Shown: piece by piece, positions 52,865 through 62,052 of the stretch
Position numbering within the stretch: position 1 is the first letter of the stretch
How the letters are laid out: the number at the start of each line of letters is the position of its first letter
Assembly: GCA_046346665.1 (NCBI GenBank)
Contig: JAXMHQ010000026.1
Coordinates: 1-64,000 of the forward strand
Source of the DNA: JAXMHQ01 sp046346665
GTDB taxonomy: Bacteria; Verrucomicrobiota; Verrucomicrobiia; Limisphaerales; JAXMHQ01
Reading direction: 5' to 3'
Length of the DNA stretch: 64,000 nucleotides
Program-made: the position numbers and the translations under genes
The notes under the pieces: model-generated
Seen by the model: only the letters and a program-made list of their open reading frames with translations
Database searches by the model: none
What the model was told of the DNA's origin: nothing

Positions 52865-53281
52865 ATGAATAATTCAACGAATCCATCCAAGAACACCCTG
52901 GGCTCCGACGTGGAGATCAAGGGCAACCTGCGTTTTGCCGGCGAACTGGTTTTTGAAGGCAAGCTCGAAGGGGACATCGTCTCCGAAGGACTGCTGCAGC
53001 TCGGCGACAGCGCCGTGATCAACGGTAACATTACCGTCCAATCCGTCGTGGTCCGCGGCAAGGTCAACGGGAACGTCACGGCGAAGGAGAAGATCGAACT
53101 CAAGACGCACGCGGAAATGTTCGGCGATATCCGGGCCGCGAAGCTGGCGGTGGAGGAGGGGGTGACGTTTGTCGGCAAGATGGAAGTGAACCCGAACAAG
53201 GTGGCGCCTGCGCCGGTGCCGCAGCGGAACGGGGACTTGCCGAAGGTGCAGGAACCGGCCCGGGTGGCGGCGATGCGTTGA
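52865..53281 (+). CDS. Bactofilin
   Basis: 138 residues with the bactofilin beta-helix (DUF583): TLGSDVEIKGNLRFAGELVF, EGKLEGDIVSEGLLQLGDSA, VVVRGKVNGNVTAKEKIEL and HAEMFGDIRAAKLAVEEGV. Bactofilins polymerise without nucleotide into cytoskeletal filaments that organise cell-wall or shape proteins. The start ATG 52865 is chosen over a long upstream frame because the family N-terminus begins there. A second bactofilin-like gene follows 25 bases downstream. Confidence 0.93.
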   Translation: MNNSTNPSKNTLGSDVEIKGNLRFAGELVFEGKLEGDIVSEGLLQLGDSAVINGNITVQSVVVRGKVNGNVTAKEKIELKTHAEMFGDIRAAKLAVEEGVTFVGKMEVNPNKVAPAPVPQRNGDLPKVQEPARVAAMR

Positions 53282-53306
53282 TTCGGCCGGCCCGGCCCCG
53301 CTCCCC

Positions 53307-53993
53307 ATGCCCGCGGTTCTCCAGGACAGAATCCTCGTGCCGTGCCCGCACTGCGGCCATTCCCAGCCCGAACCGCGCACCGCCTTCAGCACCGTCTGCC
53401 GCAAATGCGGCCAGCACTATCGCGTCCAGGAAATCCTGCGCCCGGAACCCCGCGCCGCCGAGACCGGCCCCGAGCAGCGCCGGGTCCAGTGCTTCGATTG
53501 CGGAACGGAACTGCTCGTCGCCGCGACCGCCGAGTCGACCATGTGCAAACGGTGCAGCCGGTATGTCGATCTGAAGGATTACGTCATCACGTCGGCCGTT
53601 TCGAAAAATTTCCGGACGCTTGGGCGCTTTGTGATTGAGCCCAGGGGCTATGTCTTTAACACGGACGCAAATGTCGGCGATGCCGTGATCAAAGGCCGGC
53701 TCTTGGGCACCCTCACCGTGACCCGCACCCTCACGATCTGTTCCACGGCGGAGATCAAAGGCGCGTTCTCCGCCGACCGGCTGATCATTCCGCCGGAAAA
53801 TCATTTCCGCTGGTCCTCTCCCATCCGGGCCGGGTCGGCCGAAATCGACGGCGAATTGTCGGCCGACCTCGAACTTCGCGAAACCGCCATCCTCCGGTCC
53901 ACCGCCCGATTCTTCGGATCCCTTCAGGCGGCCGCCCTTTGCATCGAACCCGGCGCCGTCGTGGTGGGCGCCGTTAAAACGTCAGGAGGCTGA
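53307..53993 (+). CDS. Zinc-ribbon bactofilin-like protein
   Basis: 228 residues with two zinc ribbons at the N-terminus: CPHCGH...CRKCGQ (about 13-36) and CFDCGT...CKRCSR (about 60-83). The remainder is a bactofilin-like beta-helix (about 110-225): VGDAVIKGRLLGTLTVTRTL, TAEIKGAFSADRLIIPPENH, SAEIDGELSADLELRETAIL and TARFFGSLQAAALCIEPGAV. The zinc ribbons may mediate binding to protein or nucleic acid. It sits 25 bases after a canonical bactofilin, suggesting they co-assemble. Confidence 0.85.
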   Translation: MPAVLQDRILVPCPHCGHSQPEPRTAFSTVCRKCGQHYRVQEILRPEPRAAETGPEQRRVQCFDCGTELLVAATAESTMCKRCSRYVDLKDYVITSAVSKNFRTLGRFVIEPRGYVFNTDANVGDAVIKGRLLGTLTVTRTLTICSTAEIKGAFSADRLIIPPENHFRWSSPIRAGSAEIDGELSADLELRETAILRSTARFFGSLQAAALCIEPGAVVVGAVKTSGG

Positions 53994-54025
53994 ATCGCCG
54001 GAGCAGCATGGAATGCCGGAGGCGA

Positions 54026-54706
54026 TTACTTGCCCAGCGTCGGCAGTGCGGTGAGGACTTTCTCCTGTGCGATTTGGATCACCTCGTACAAGGTTGGCGC
54101 CGGCATGGCGTGTTTGTCGTTGATGGCTTCGTCGGTGAGTTTGAACGCCGACCCGGTGGCCTCCCACAGGACGGTGCCGGTTTTTGTCGCCAGCAGCACA
54201 TAACGAACCTGCAGTGACGTCTTGCCGAAGGAGGTGGCGGTTCCGTCGCGCTGCTCAATTGAAAAAACTTCGCCCTGCAGGATGGCATCGACGCCGAGTG
54301 CCTGTCCGATTTCCTTTAGCGTCTTTACATCCGGAATTGCCGACTGCGAATAGTTGCGCAGAAACTCGCTGTATTTGTCGGCCAACCCGGCCTCGTTCAG
54401 CATTGTGACCGACTCGGCGGCTCCAACGATCTTCAGGTCCGGATTCTGGCGGCGGAATCCATCCGTGATTCCTCGATTCACTTCGCGGAGTTCGTCCATC
54501 TGAAGTCGCACGTTGCGTATGGGGAAGATGGCGATGGCTTTCACATCGCTGGCATGGAGGGAGGCTTCGACGAAGGTTTTTACCGACGCAGATTTCCGGG
54601 TGACCTGGTCCTGTGGCACCGTCTGGCACGCCAGGCCGAAGCCGAGCGATACCGCGACGAGGAGGGTGAGTGCTGCTGCGGGGCCGAGTTTTGGATGTAG
54701 TTTCAT
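54026..54706 (-). CDS. Predicted lipoprotein (CsgG/DUF799-like)
   Basis: 226 residues with a hydrophobic leader ending in LGFGLACQ (lipobox-like). The mature part (VKAIAIFPIRNVRLQMDELR, EIGQALGVDAILQGEVF, QVRYVLLATKTGTVLWEATG) has the alternating alpha-beta layout and closing VLWEATG-type motif of CsgG/DUF799-related outer-membrane lipoproteins. Function is not established. It starts 2 bases after a DUF2085 gene stop. Confidence 0.7.
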   Translation of the reverse strand: MKLHPKLGPAAALTLLVAVSLGFGLACQTVPQDQVTRKSASVKTFVEASLHASDVKAIAIFPIRNVRLQMDELREVNRGITDGFRRQNPDLKIVGAAESVTMLNEAGLADKYSEFLRNYSQSAIPDVKTLKEIGQALGVDAILQGEVFSIEQRDGTATSFGKTSLQVRYVLLATKTGTVLWEATGSAFKLTDEAINDKHAMPAPTLYEVIQIAQEKVLTALPTLGK

Positions 54707-54708
54707 AT

Positions 54709-55374
54709 TTATTTATATGTTAGGATCTGCGGTTTACCGTAGCGGAAAAGCAACCATTCGCCGGCAAACAAGGCTGCTGCCAGCCCGGCCAGCAGGATCG
54801 GTCGCAAGCCATTGCGGTTAACGACCCCGGCGGGCACGAGGGCTCCCGCCAACGTGAGATTCAGGCAAAGATAAAGGGCCACGAGGCCGGCGATGGACAA
54901 AATTGTCAGTGCGGACAGCAGGGAGGGGAACATCCAGCAGGCGGACAGAATTCCGGCCGGCGCGGCGAGTGTGGCAGCGGCAGGGAGCAGCGCGGCGGGG
55001 GTGCCTTCGGGGCCCCCCTGCAGAAAGTGCCGGCAGAGCGGAATCAGAACCAGGCCCATCGCTGTGCCGGCCAGCATCCCGAGGAGTAGCCGGAGGGCGT
55101 TGGAGCCGGTCCACCATCCGGATCGTTCGCCCAGCGCCTCGATGGCAACGCCGAAGAGGAGAAGGGATGCGAGCGCTATTGGTCCCGTTGAAAGGCGCGG
55201 GGGTGGCCTCACGGCGCCAGCCAGGCATTGCACCATCACCCCGACAAGGACGCCAGCGTAGATGCCCGTGCACCGGGCGCAAAACGGCATCGGTCCGCGC
55301 GCCGTGTGATAGGACCGTTCGTCGAGTTGATGACACACGAGCGAAGCGAGGTCTCTGCACCATTGCGTTGTCAA
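54709..55374 (-). CDS. DUF2085 membrane protein
   Basis: 221 residues, with the DUF2085 signature near the N-terminus (LASLVCHQLDERSYHTARG then MPFCARCTGIYAGVLVGVM). The conserved Cys and His residues suggest a metal site. Several membrane helices follow (GPIALASLLLFGVAIEALG). The visible start is TTG 55374, which is uncertain. It is directly upstream of the CsgG-like lipoprotein gene, with which it forms an operon. Confidence 0.8.
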   Translation of the reverse strand: MTTQWCRDLASLVCHQLDERSYHTARGPMPFCARCTGIYAGVLVGVMVQCLAGAVRPPPRLSTGPIALASLLLFGVAIEALGERSGWWTGSNALRLLLGMLAGTAMGLVLIPLCRHFLQGGPEGTPAALLPAAATLAAPAGILSACWMFPSLLSALTILSIAGLVALYLCLNLTLAGALVPAGVVNRNGLRPILLAGLAAALFAGEWLLFRYGKPQILTYK

Positions 55375-55687
55375 GCGACCTGGTGATGAAAGGGGTTGCT
55401 GCTGATCTGTAGATAGCGCGCCCGCTCAAAACGCGTCGTCCTTTCATAAAAGGATTCTTCGCTGGCGAACCGCTGGCCACCAGACTGCCCAACATTAATC
55501 TGGACGTCAACTCCACAAATGGTCGCTCAAATCGATCCGCTCCCATTGCCGCGATGGATCGAACACGGCGACAGGATCCGGGACTTCGGTGCCGGCCTTT
55601 GCTTCAGGGCGCACCATTCTTTCCGTCTTTCTTTTCGCGCCGCTTGACCTAGCTTTGTGCCGGCTGGTGTTAGCTGCCCCATTCAAT
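55375..55687. other. Gene-poor gap, nothing recognised
   Basis: A 313-base stretch between divergent genes. An antisense frame is open over its right part but has no recognisable family, and no strong repeat or promoter was seen. It presumably holds promoters for the flanking genes. Confidence 0.5.
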
Positions 55688-58600
55688 ATGAATGAAGGAT
55701 CGGTGGTTCTACTGGTGTTGATCGTTCTGGGAGCTCCCCTGGCCCTGACTATCTGGCTCATTGCGCGCGCAGTGTCGGCGCGGAATCGAATCGAAGAACT
55801 CACCCGGCGCCTGGGATTTCTGGAATTGGAGGTGGCACGTTTGCGACGGGAAGCTCCGTCCGCGGCCGAAGCCTCGAAGTCCGCGCCCGTTCCGCAGCCC
55901 GCTGCCCCGCCCGCGGCGTCCGCGCCCATGCCCGCGCCGCCGCCTGTCCTGCCGCGACCCGTGGTGTCGCCGGCGCCGCTGCGCGTGCCCGCGGAACTGG
56001 TCCGTCCAGCGCCGCCGCGGCCTGCATCGCCGCCGCCCGCCGCCGCCGTCCCACCGGTGCTGCCGCGTCCTGCCGCCCCGGCCATCAACTGGGAACAATT
56101 CCTCGGCGTCAAAATGTTCGCCTGGGTCGGCGGACTCGCCCTGTTCCTCGGCGTCGCCTTTTTCGTCAAATATTCCTTCGACCGCAACTGGATCACTCCC
56201 GAGTTGCGCGTGATCGCCGGATTTTTAATCGGCCTCGGCCTGCTGGTCGGGGGCGTGATTCTGAATCGCAAGCCGCAATACGCGGTCGGAGCCCAAACCC
56301 TTTGCGCCACGGGGGTGCTGACGTTGTATGGAGTCACATTTGCTTGCAAGGCAGTTTACGGTTTTCTGAATGCCGGTTCGGCGTTTGGTCTGATGGTGCT
56401 GGTCACCGCCGTGGCTTTCCTGCTGGCGGCGCGATTGAACGCACTGGTGGTCGCCATCCTCGGGATGCTGGGCGGATTTCTCACACCCATCCTTTTCTCG
56501 ACGGGCCAGGATAGTCCCGGCGTGCTGTTTGGTTACCTGGCGATTTTGGACGCGGGCTTGCTGGTGCTTGCGGCGAACCGGCGCTGGTGGTTCCTGGCCG
56601 CCCTCGCGGCCGCGGGCACCGGAATCATGGAATTGGGCTGGATGGGAAAATTCCTTGTACTGAGTCAGTATACCACCGGCAATCGCATTCTGGTCCCATT
56701 TGCGGTCCTGCTGGGGTTTGTGGCCCTGTTCACCGCCGCTGCCGTGATTTGGCGGCGGCGGGTTCCGGCGAATCGCTGGATTGGCGGCTCCGCGCTGGGG
56801 CTGGCGGCGCTGGCGTTTGTCTTCACCGCATGGTTCCTGGGATTTGCCACGCTCGCGCATCGTCCCTGGCTGATGTTCGGTTTTGTTTTCCTGGTGGATG
56901 CGGCCGTGGCGTGGATTGCCTGGCTGGACGCGGAATTGGCGCCGGCCCAGCCCCTGGCGGGCCTTGCGGTGTTCGGCTTGCTGACGTTCTGGACGCTGGA
57001 ATCGCTGTCCAACGAATTGCTCCCTGCCGCGCTGGGTTTGTATTTCATTTTTGCCTTGTTCCACACCGCCATGCCGGTGGTCCTGAAGCGGCGCCATCCG
57101 GCCGGTGCATTTCAGGCGGCCGGGAGTTTCTTTCCCCCGCTGGCGCTGGCGCTGGTGCTGGTGCCGATCCTTCAGTTTGCCGAGGTCACCTTCATGGTGT
57201 GGCCGTTTGTGTTCCTGGTGGACGTGGTGGCCATCGTGCTGGCGGCGGTCACCGCCTCGCTCCTGCCGGTCGCCGTTGTGCTGCTGCTGACGTTCGCGGC
57301 GACGGGCGCTTTGATCTTCAAGATCCCGGTGACGCTCACCGGGCTGCCGGAATCTTTTTTGCTCCTGGGGTTCTTTGCGGTGTTCTTCGCGGTGATCGCC
57401 ACATGGGCGGTGCGCAAACTGAAACCGGCGTCGGCGGCGAGGGGAATTTCGTGGGAGCAATCGCTGTCCGATCCGGACGCGCTGCCGCTGCTGCTGCCCG
57501 CCTGCTCGGCGGTCCTGCCCTTTCTGCTGCTGATCATGGCGGTGCTGCGGCTGCCGCTGGCGAACCCCGCGCCGGTGTTTGGGCTGGCCCTGCTGCTGTG
57601 CGTGCTGACGCTCGGGATTTCGAAGTTGTTCGCACAAGACTGGCTGCCGGCGGTGGGTTTGGCCTGCGTCGCCGCGCTGGAAGCGGCCTGGCATTTCAAT
57701 CGATTCGAGATCTCCCAGGCCTCGAGCGCGGTGGCGTGGTACGTATTGTTCTACGCGCTGTTCACAGCCTACCCGTTTGCGGTCCGGTCCGCCGCCCGCG
57801 TCGTTCCCTGGGCAACAGCAGCCTGCGCGGGGATTCCGCAGTTCCTTCTCGTTTACCGCGTCGTGAACGTCGCGTGGCCGAATTCAATGATGGGATTGCT
57901 GCCCGCCGCATTCGCGCTGGCGCCGCTGGCCAGCCTGGCTCTCGTGCTCAAAACGACCCCGGCGGATCTTCCCGGCCGGCTTTCGCGCCTGGCCTGCTAC
58001 GGCGGCGTTGCGCTGTTTTTCATCACCCTGATTTTTCCAATCCAGTTCGAGCGGCAATGGATCACGGTTGGCTGGGCGCTGGAAGGCGCGGCGTTGCTGT
58101 GGCTGTTCCATCGAATCCCGCATCCCGGGTTGCGCCTGACAGGTGTGGCGCTTCTTGTGGCCGTATTCGCCCGGCTCGCGCTGAACCGCGCCGTTTTCGA
58201 CTATCATCCCCGCGGCGAAATGGCGCTCCTGAATTGGTACCTGTATGCCTACGGCATCGCGGTCGCATGCCTCTTCGCCGGCGCCAGACTCCTGGCGCCG
58301 CCTCGGAACATTGTTCTTCGAAGCAACATGCCGCCCTTCCTGAACACGCTGGCCACCTTGCTGGCATTCCTGCTGATGAACATCGAAATCGCGGATTATT
58401 TCAGTCCGCCGGGATCCACCCTGACCTTCGAGTTTCACGGAAATTTCGGGCGCGACATGGCCTACACGATTTGCTGGGGATTGTTCGCGTTCGCCCTGTT
58501 GATCGCGGGAATCCTGCGCTCGTTGAAAGGAGCCCGTTACGCCGCGCTCGGGCTGTTGTGCGTCACGCTGCTGAAACTGTTCTTGCACGATCTCGCCCGG

Positions 58601-58729
58601 CTGAACGAGCTTTACCGCATTGGTGCGTTCGTCGGCGTGGCGGTCATTGCCATGCTGGCCTCGTTCGTTTACCAGAAGTTTTTCGCCGCGGCAAAGTCCC
58701 GCGTGGAGGATCAGGCGGGAAAGGGATAA
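55688..58729 (+). CDS. DUF2339 large membrane protein
   Basis: About 1013 residues starting at ATG 55688. A first membrane helix (LLVLIVLGAPLALTIWLIAR) is followed by a coiled-coil and a proline-alanine linker (about residues 60-130). Then come more than 20 membrane helices with the DUF2339 start INWEQFLGVKMFAWVGGLAL, FFVKYSFDRNWITPELRVI, and GLLCVTLLKLFLHDLARLNE at the end. The family is widespread with no established function; it may form a large membrane scaffold or transporter. The stop at 58727-58729 lies inside a HigB toxin remnant. Confidence 0.88.
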   Translation: MNEGSVVLLVLIVLGAPLALTIWLIARAVSARNRIEELTRRLGFLELEVARLRREAPSAAEASKSAPVPQPAAPPAASAPMPAPPPVLPRPVVSPAPLRVPAELVRPAPPRPASPPPAAAVPPVLPRPAAPAINWEQFLGVKMFAWVGGLALFLGVAFFVKYSFDRNWITPELRVIAGFLIGLGLLVGGVILNRKPQYAVGAQTLCATGVLTLYGVTFACKAVYGFLNAGSAFGLMVLVTAVAFLLAARLNALVVAILGMLGGFLTPILFSTGQDSPGVLFGYLAILDAGLLVLAANRRWWFLAALAAAGTGIMELGWMGKFLVLSQYTTGNRILVPFAVLLGFVALFTAAAVIWRRRVPANRWIGGSALGLAALAFVFTAWFLGFATLAHRPWLMFGFVFLVDAAVAWIAWLDAELAPAQPLAGLAVFGLLTFWTLESLSNELLPAALGLYFIFALFHTAMPVVLKRRHPAGAFQAAGSFFPPLALALVLVPILQFAEVTFMVWPFVFLVDVVAIVLAAVTASLLPVAVVLLLTFAATGALIFKIPVTLTGLPESFLLLGFFAVFFAVIATWAVRKLKPASAARGISWEQSLSDPDALPLLLPACSAVLPFLLLIMAVLRLPLANPAPVFGLALLLCVLTLGISKLFAQDWLPAVGLACVAALEAAWHFNRFEISQASSAVAWYVLFYALFTAYPFAVRSAARVVPWATAACAGIPQFLLVYRVVNVAWPNSMMGLLPAAFALAPLASLALVLKTTPADLPGRLSRLACYGGVALFFITLIFPIQFERQWITVGWALEGAALLWLFHRIPHPGLRLTGVALLVAVFARLALNRAVFDYHPRGEMALLNWYLYAYGIAVACLFAGARLLAPPRNIVLRSNMPPFLNTLATLLAFLLMNIEIADYFSPPGSTLTFEFHGNFGRDMAYTICWGLFAFALLIAGILRSLKGARYAALGLLCVTLLKLFLHDLARLNELYRIGAFVGVAVIAMLASFVYQKFFAAAKSRVEDQAGKG

Positions 58730-58821
58730 CCAGATACAGCATCCGCATCAATGACCAGTGGCGCATTTGCTTTCGGTGGGAATCGGGTCCGCGCCATGTT
58801 GAAATCGTCGATTATCATTAA
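58729..58821 (+). pseudogene. HigB-type toxin, C-terminal remnant
   Basis: Only the last ~30 residues of a HigB/RelE-family toxin are present: TRYSIRINDQWRICFRWE and HVEIVDYH before the stop. The N-terminal ~60 residues are missing, replaced by the end of the DUF2339 gene. It is followed by a truncated HigA start 6 bases later, the normal higBA order. It is too short to be functional. Confidence 0.75.
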
Positions 58822-58827
58822 GCGATT

Positions 58828-58959
58828 ATGAAAAGCACCTTGCTGGCAAACATCACGCCGGGAGAGATCCTCGAGGAGGATTTTCTGAAGCCGATGGGGC
58901 TGAGTCAGGTTGCGATTTGCCTGAATGCCGGGACTGACCCCTTGTGGTTGTGGGACTGA
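58828..58959 (+). pseudogene. HigA-type antitoxin, truncated
   Basis: A 43-residue frame starting MKSTLLANITPGEILEEDFL and LKPMGLSQVAI, the N-terminus of HigA-like helix-turn-helix antitoxins. The sequence then breaks at GGGACTGACCCCTTG, a half-site of the RAYT-type palindrome, and the frame ends soon after. The rest of the helix-turn-helix is lost. Confidence 0.75.
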
Positions 58960-59058
58960 CTTTTATCGGGCTGAAGTTAGAGTCTCCTGACGTCGACTTC
59001 TACAGGGTGGGGTTCCTGCCGGCAGGTTTTAACCTCTTTAGTATTTCAACGTTTTAAC

Positions 59059-62052
59059 CTACCTCGTCTGCATCCAGACGCCGCCGCTCTGGTCGGTGCC
59101 GAGGAAGTAGCCGCCGCCGAGGACCTGGCCCTGGACGATGGCGCCTTTGAAGGAAAGGGTCTGGCGCATGCCGGGAATCGCTTGGCTGCCGGTGAACAGG
59201 CCGGTGGAGGGATTGAACGCGAGCGACAGGCGCTTGGCGAGGGTGGGTTGTTTCACGTGGTTCCTGCCATCCAGGGTGAACGAGTTGGTGATGCCAGGCG
59301 ATAAGCCGCCGCCGTCGAGCGTGAGAACGAGGCTGGAGTTGGTGGATTCAAATACGTTGAATCCTTTCGTCGGCACATTGTAACGGGCGCCGATCATTTC
59401 CGTGATCCAGGCGAACCCTGAGGGATAACGCGAGTTGAGGGTGGTCGGCCGGGTCCAGGCAATGTCCCCGCCCAACTCCGAAGTCTCGCCGATCGTAATC
59501 CAACCCAGCAAGGAGCCTTGGCCGTCGTAGAGCGAAGCATAAAGCGGCCACTGTCCGGCCTGGGAGACGGGCACGGACTGGCTGACGCGGGTGCCGTCGG
59601 CGAGCGAGCCGGTGAAACTGGTGACCCCGGCCTTGCTGATGGACAACGTGCCGTAACCGTTTCCCTGGGGCAACGCCGCGCCGCCGTTGTTGGTTCCGGC
59701 AATGAGAAGTGTGTATCGACCCGACAACGGGGCCGGGCTTGTCTTCGCATTGAACACGGCGCGGTCGGCGATGATGTCCGCCGTCCAATCCTCGTTGCTG
59801 ACCGTGCCGATCAGCCAATCCGAGCCGCGCATTTCCAATTGGACGGTCAGCGGGCTTTGGTTGCGGCGGGAAATGTTGGCGGTGGCCTGGCCTGTGGCAT
59901 CGAGCTGGCCGCTGAGTGAGTAGGTGCCGCCGCCGACCTGGAGTTTGCCGCTGAACTTGCGATCCGCGCCGGTGGTCACGTTGATGAACCCGGAATTTTG
60001 ATGCGACGCGCCGGTGGCGGGATAGAACAAGCCGTTATAGCTCCCGTTGGTGGCCACGAACGGCACGGGCGCGAAGTTCGCCTGCAACACCGTCCCTGTC
60101 TGCATCTGGAAGGTGAGGGAAGCGGAATTGGTGGCCACGCTGCCGGTCCAGCCCACGAACGCCGAGCCCGGCGCAGGGATCGCCTTGAGGCTGTAACTCA
60201 CCCCCACCTGGCGGTAACTCGTGCCGAGGCAATCCGGCGACACCGCGCCGGCGCCCGAAATCCGGACCGTCAACGGCGTGACCGGCGGATCCAGCGGCTT
60301 GCCGTACGCGGCAATGACCGCCTGCATGGCAGGGGTGAGCGTCTTGACCAGTTCGGCGTTCACCGTGTGCGAGGTGGTGTCATTTAGGGCACCGCTGCCG
60401 AAGATCCGGAAGGCGCCGACCGCGTAATCGCGCGACCGCGCCGCCGGTGTGCCGGGTTCGACGATGGGATCGACGTCCGTGGTCAGGATGGAAATGGTGT
60501 TGTCGCTGTTGCGCAGGATTTCCCAGGTGCGGAAGTTTCTCGGAAAATCGCGCAGCGACGCGGTCTCGATTTCCCAGAACCCGGCTTCGGGATGGGCCGG
60601 GTCGGGGGAGGGTTGGGGCGTCACGACGTTCATGTGGCGGTGGCCGGCGATCAGCATGAGGAGATTCGGGTATTGATGCAGCGTGGAGATCATGTTGGAT
60701 TCCATCTGGAGGCAGGCGGGGACGGGCATGAACTGCGGGCTGACGACGGTGTTGCTGATGTCCATCTGCGGATTCATCGGGATGTGGCACGCGATGATCA
60801 TGAGCTGGTTGGCGTCCTGGCCTTTCTGCAGTTCGTTCGTGAGCCAGCCGTAGCGGGCCTCGTCCATCCAGCCGTATCCCGCGTAGACCGCGCCGAGCGA
60901 ACCCATCTCGGCGTCGGGAACGTTCGTTTTGCAGGTGTCGTCGAGGACAATCACCTTGAGCGGCAGGTTCGTGACGGGCTCGAAGGTGTAACAAGCCGTG
61001 TTGCTTTCGATGTTCCACCGGCTGAACCCGTGGCCGACGGGATACGACGTCGTGTTGAAAAACTGCGCCATGTAATTCGTCGTGGAGGAATTCGTGGTCG
61101 TCAGGGTGTGGCGATTCGGATCGGCTGCCACGGTCGGGTGGACCGGGTAATTGTTCGTCGGCCCGCCATGAATGATGTCGCCGTAGGGAGTCGATCCGTC
61201 GACCACGCCCGTGTAAATGCCGGTCTGGTCCGACACGCCCGGCGCGAACAGATTCGTGCCGACGTCGAGGACGTTCGTGCCGATGTAGGCGGCTTCGAGT
61301 TTGGGAGTGGTGGGGTAATGAACACCCATCCACATCTGGTCATGGTTGCCGATGGCCTCGTACCAGGGGATGGATTTGTCGAGGCCGGCCGCTTGAAACG
61401 GTTTCTGGTAATCGATGGTGTCGGCGCCGAGATGGGCGCCGGAACTGGGCGTGATGTATTGTCCGTCCATGACATCCACGAACCAGCGGACTTCGTTGTA
61501 CTGGGAGGCGTTGCCCACGTCGCCCAGGACCATGCCGAAATCGAACGGGTTCTGGCGGTGGATGAGATTGATGGTGCGGACGGCGGTGTCGAGGACCTGG
61601 AGTGTGGAGAGGAAGACCGGGGAATACGCCTGGCCGAACAGACCGGGTTGCTGGTAGCCGGGCAGGCTCCAGCCGCTGAACGGCTCACTCCAGCCGAACC
61701 AGGGCACCTGGGCGGGCGATTCCTTGTCGGTGAGATGAACGTCGCTCATCGAGAAGAAGGAAACCAGCCTGGCGACGTTTGTGGTGCCGGCATTGGTCGA
61801 GGCGGCGGCTTCCGCCACGGTGAGGAACTGGCGCCCTTCATCCTCACCCGGACCGTATTGCCAGGCGCCGTAGCCATAGACCAGGTAAAGCGGAACGTTG
61901 GACGGGCAAAGCTGCTGCGTGTCCGCCGGCACCGATAGGGGGCGGATGGTCTGCTGGCGCGTGGTCAGCGGCATCGGGCCCAGGTCGGCCGCGGATGCGG
62001 AGAGCGTGAGCAGCAGTGAAATGCCAAGAGTTTGAAGCGGCCCAGGTTTCAT
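59059..62052 (-). CDS. Secreted metallophosphoesterase with C-terminal repeat domains
   Basis: 997 residues with a signal peptide (LQTLGISLLLTLSASAADLG), start ATG 62052. The calcineurin-like core (about 85-500) has SMSDVHLTD, VLGDVGN, AIGNHDQMWMGV, IACHIPMNPQ and LIAGHRHMNVV, giving the two-metal Asp, Asn and His set. The N-terminus (TRQQTIRPLSVPADTQQL) resembles the TIGR03768 metallophosphoesterase group. A bacterial-repeat module (about 625-690; GAGAVSPDCLGTSYRQ) and a large beta-sandwich region (from ATNGSYNGLFYPATGA) follow, typical of secreted Limisphaerales-type proteins by pattern. Probably an extracellular phosphatase or nuclease. Confidence 0.85.
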   Translation of the reverse strand: MKPGPLQTLGISLLLTLSASAADLGPMPLTTRQQTIRPLSVPADTQQLCPSNVPLYLVYGYGAWQYGPGEDEGRQFLTVAEAAASTNAGTTNVARLVSFFSMSDVHLTDKESPAQVPWFGWSEPFSGWSLPGYQQPGLFGQAYSPVFLSTLQVLDTAVRTINLIHRQNPFDFGMVLGDVGNASQYNEVRWFVDVMDGQYITPSSGAHLGADTIDYQKPFQAAGLDKSIPWYEAIGNHDQMWMGVHYPTTPKLEAAYIGTNVLDVGTNLFAPGVSDQTGIYTGVVDGSTPYGDIIHGGPTNNYPVHPTVAADPNRHTLTTTNSSTTNYMAQFFNTTSYPVGHGFSRWNIESNTACYTFEPVTNLPLKVIVLDDTCKTNVPDAEMGSLGAVYAGYGWMDEARYGWLTNELQKGQDANQLMIIACHIPMNPQMDISNTVVSPQFMPVPACLQMESNMISTLHQYPNLLMLIAGHRHMNVVTPQPSPDPAHPEAGFWEIETASLRDFPRNFRTWEILRNSDNTISILTTDVDPIVEPGTPAARSRDYAVGAFRIFGSGALNDTTSHTVNAELVKTLTPAMQAVIAAYGKPLDPPVTPLTVRISGAGAVSPDCLGTSYRQVGVSYSLKAIPAPGSAFVGWTGSVATNSASLTFQMQTGTVLQANFAPVPFVATNGSYNGLFYPATGASHQNSGFINVTTGADRKFSGKLQVGGGTYSLSGQLDATGQATANISRRNQSPLTVQLEMRGSDWLIGTVSNEDWTADIIADRAVFNAKTSPAPLSGRYTLLIAGTNNGGAALPQGNGYGTLSISKAGVTSFTGSLADGTRVSQSVPVSQAGQWPLYASLYDGQGSLLGWITIGETSELGGDIAWTRPTTLNSRYPSGFAWITEMIGARYNVPTKGFNVFESTNSSLVLTLDGGGLSPGITNSFTLDGRNHVKQPTLAKRLSLAFNPSTGLFTGSQAIPGMRQTLSFKGAIVQGQVLGGGYFLGTDQSGGVWMQTR

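Noticed and set aside
55507..56349. 280-codon minus-strand open frame upstream of and over the DUF2339 gene
   Set aside because: Mostly antisense to a clear DUF2339 gene; Gly/Arg/Ala-rich shadow composition.
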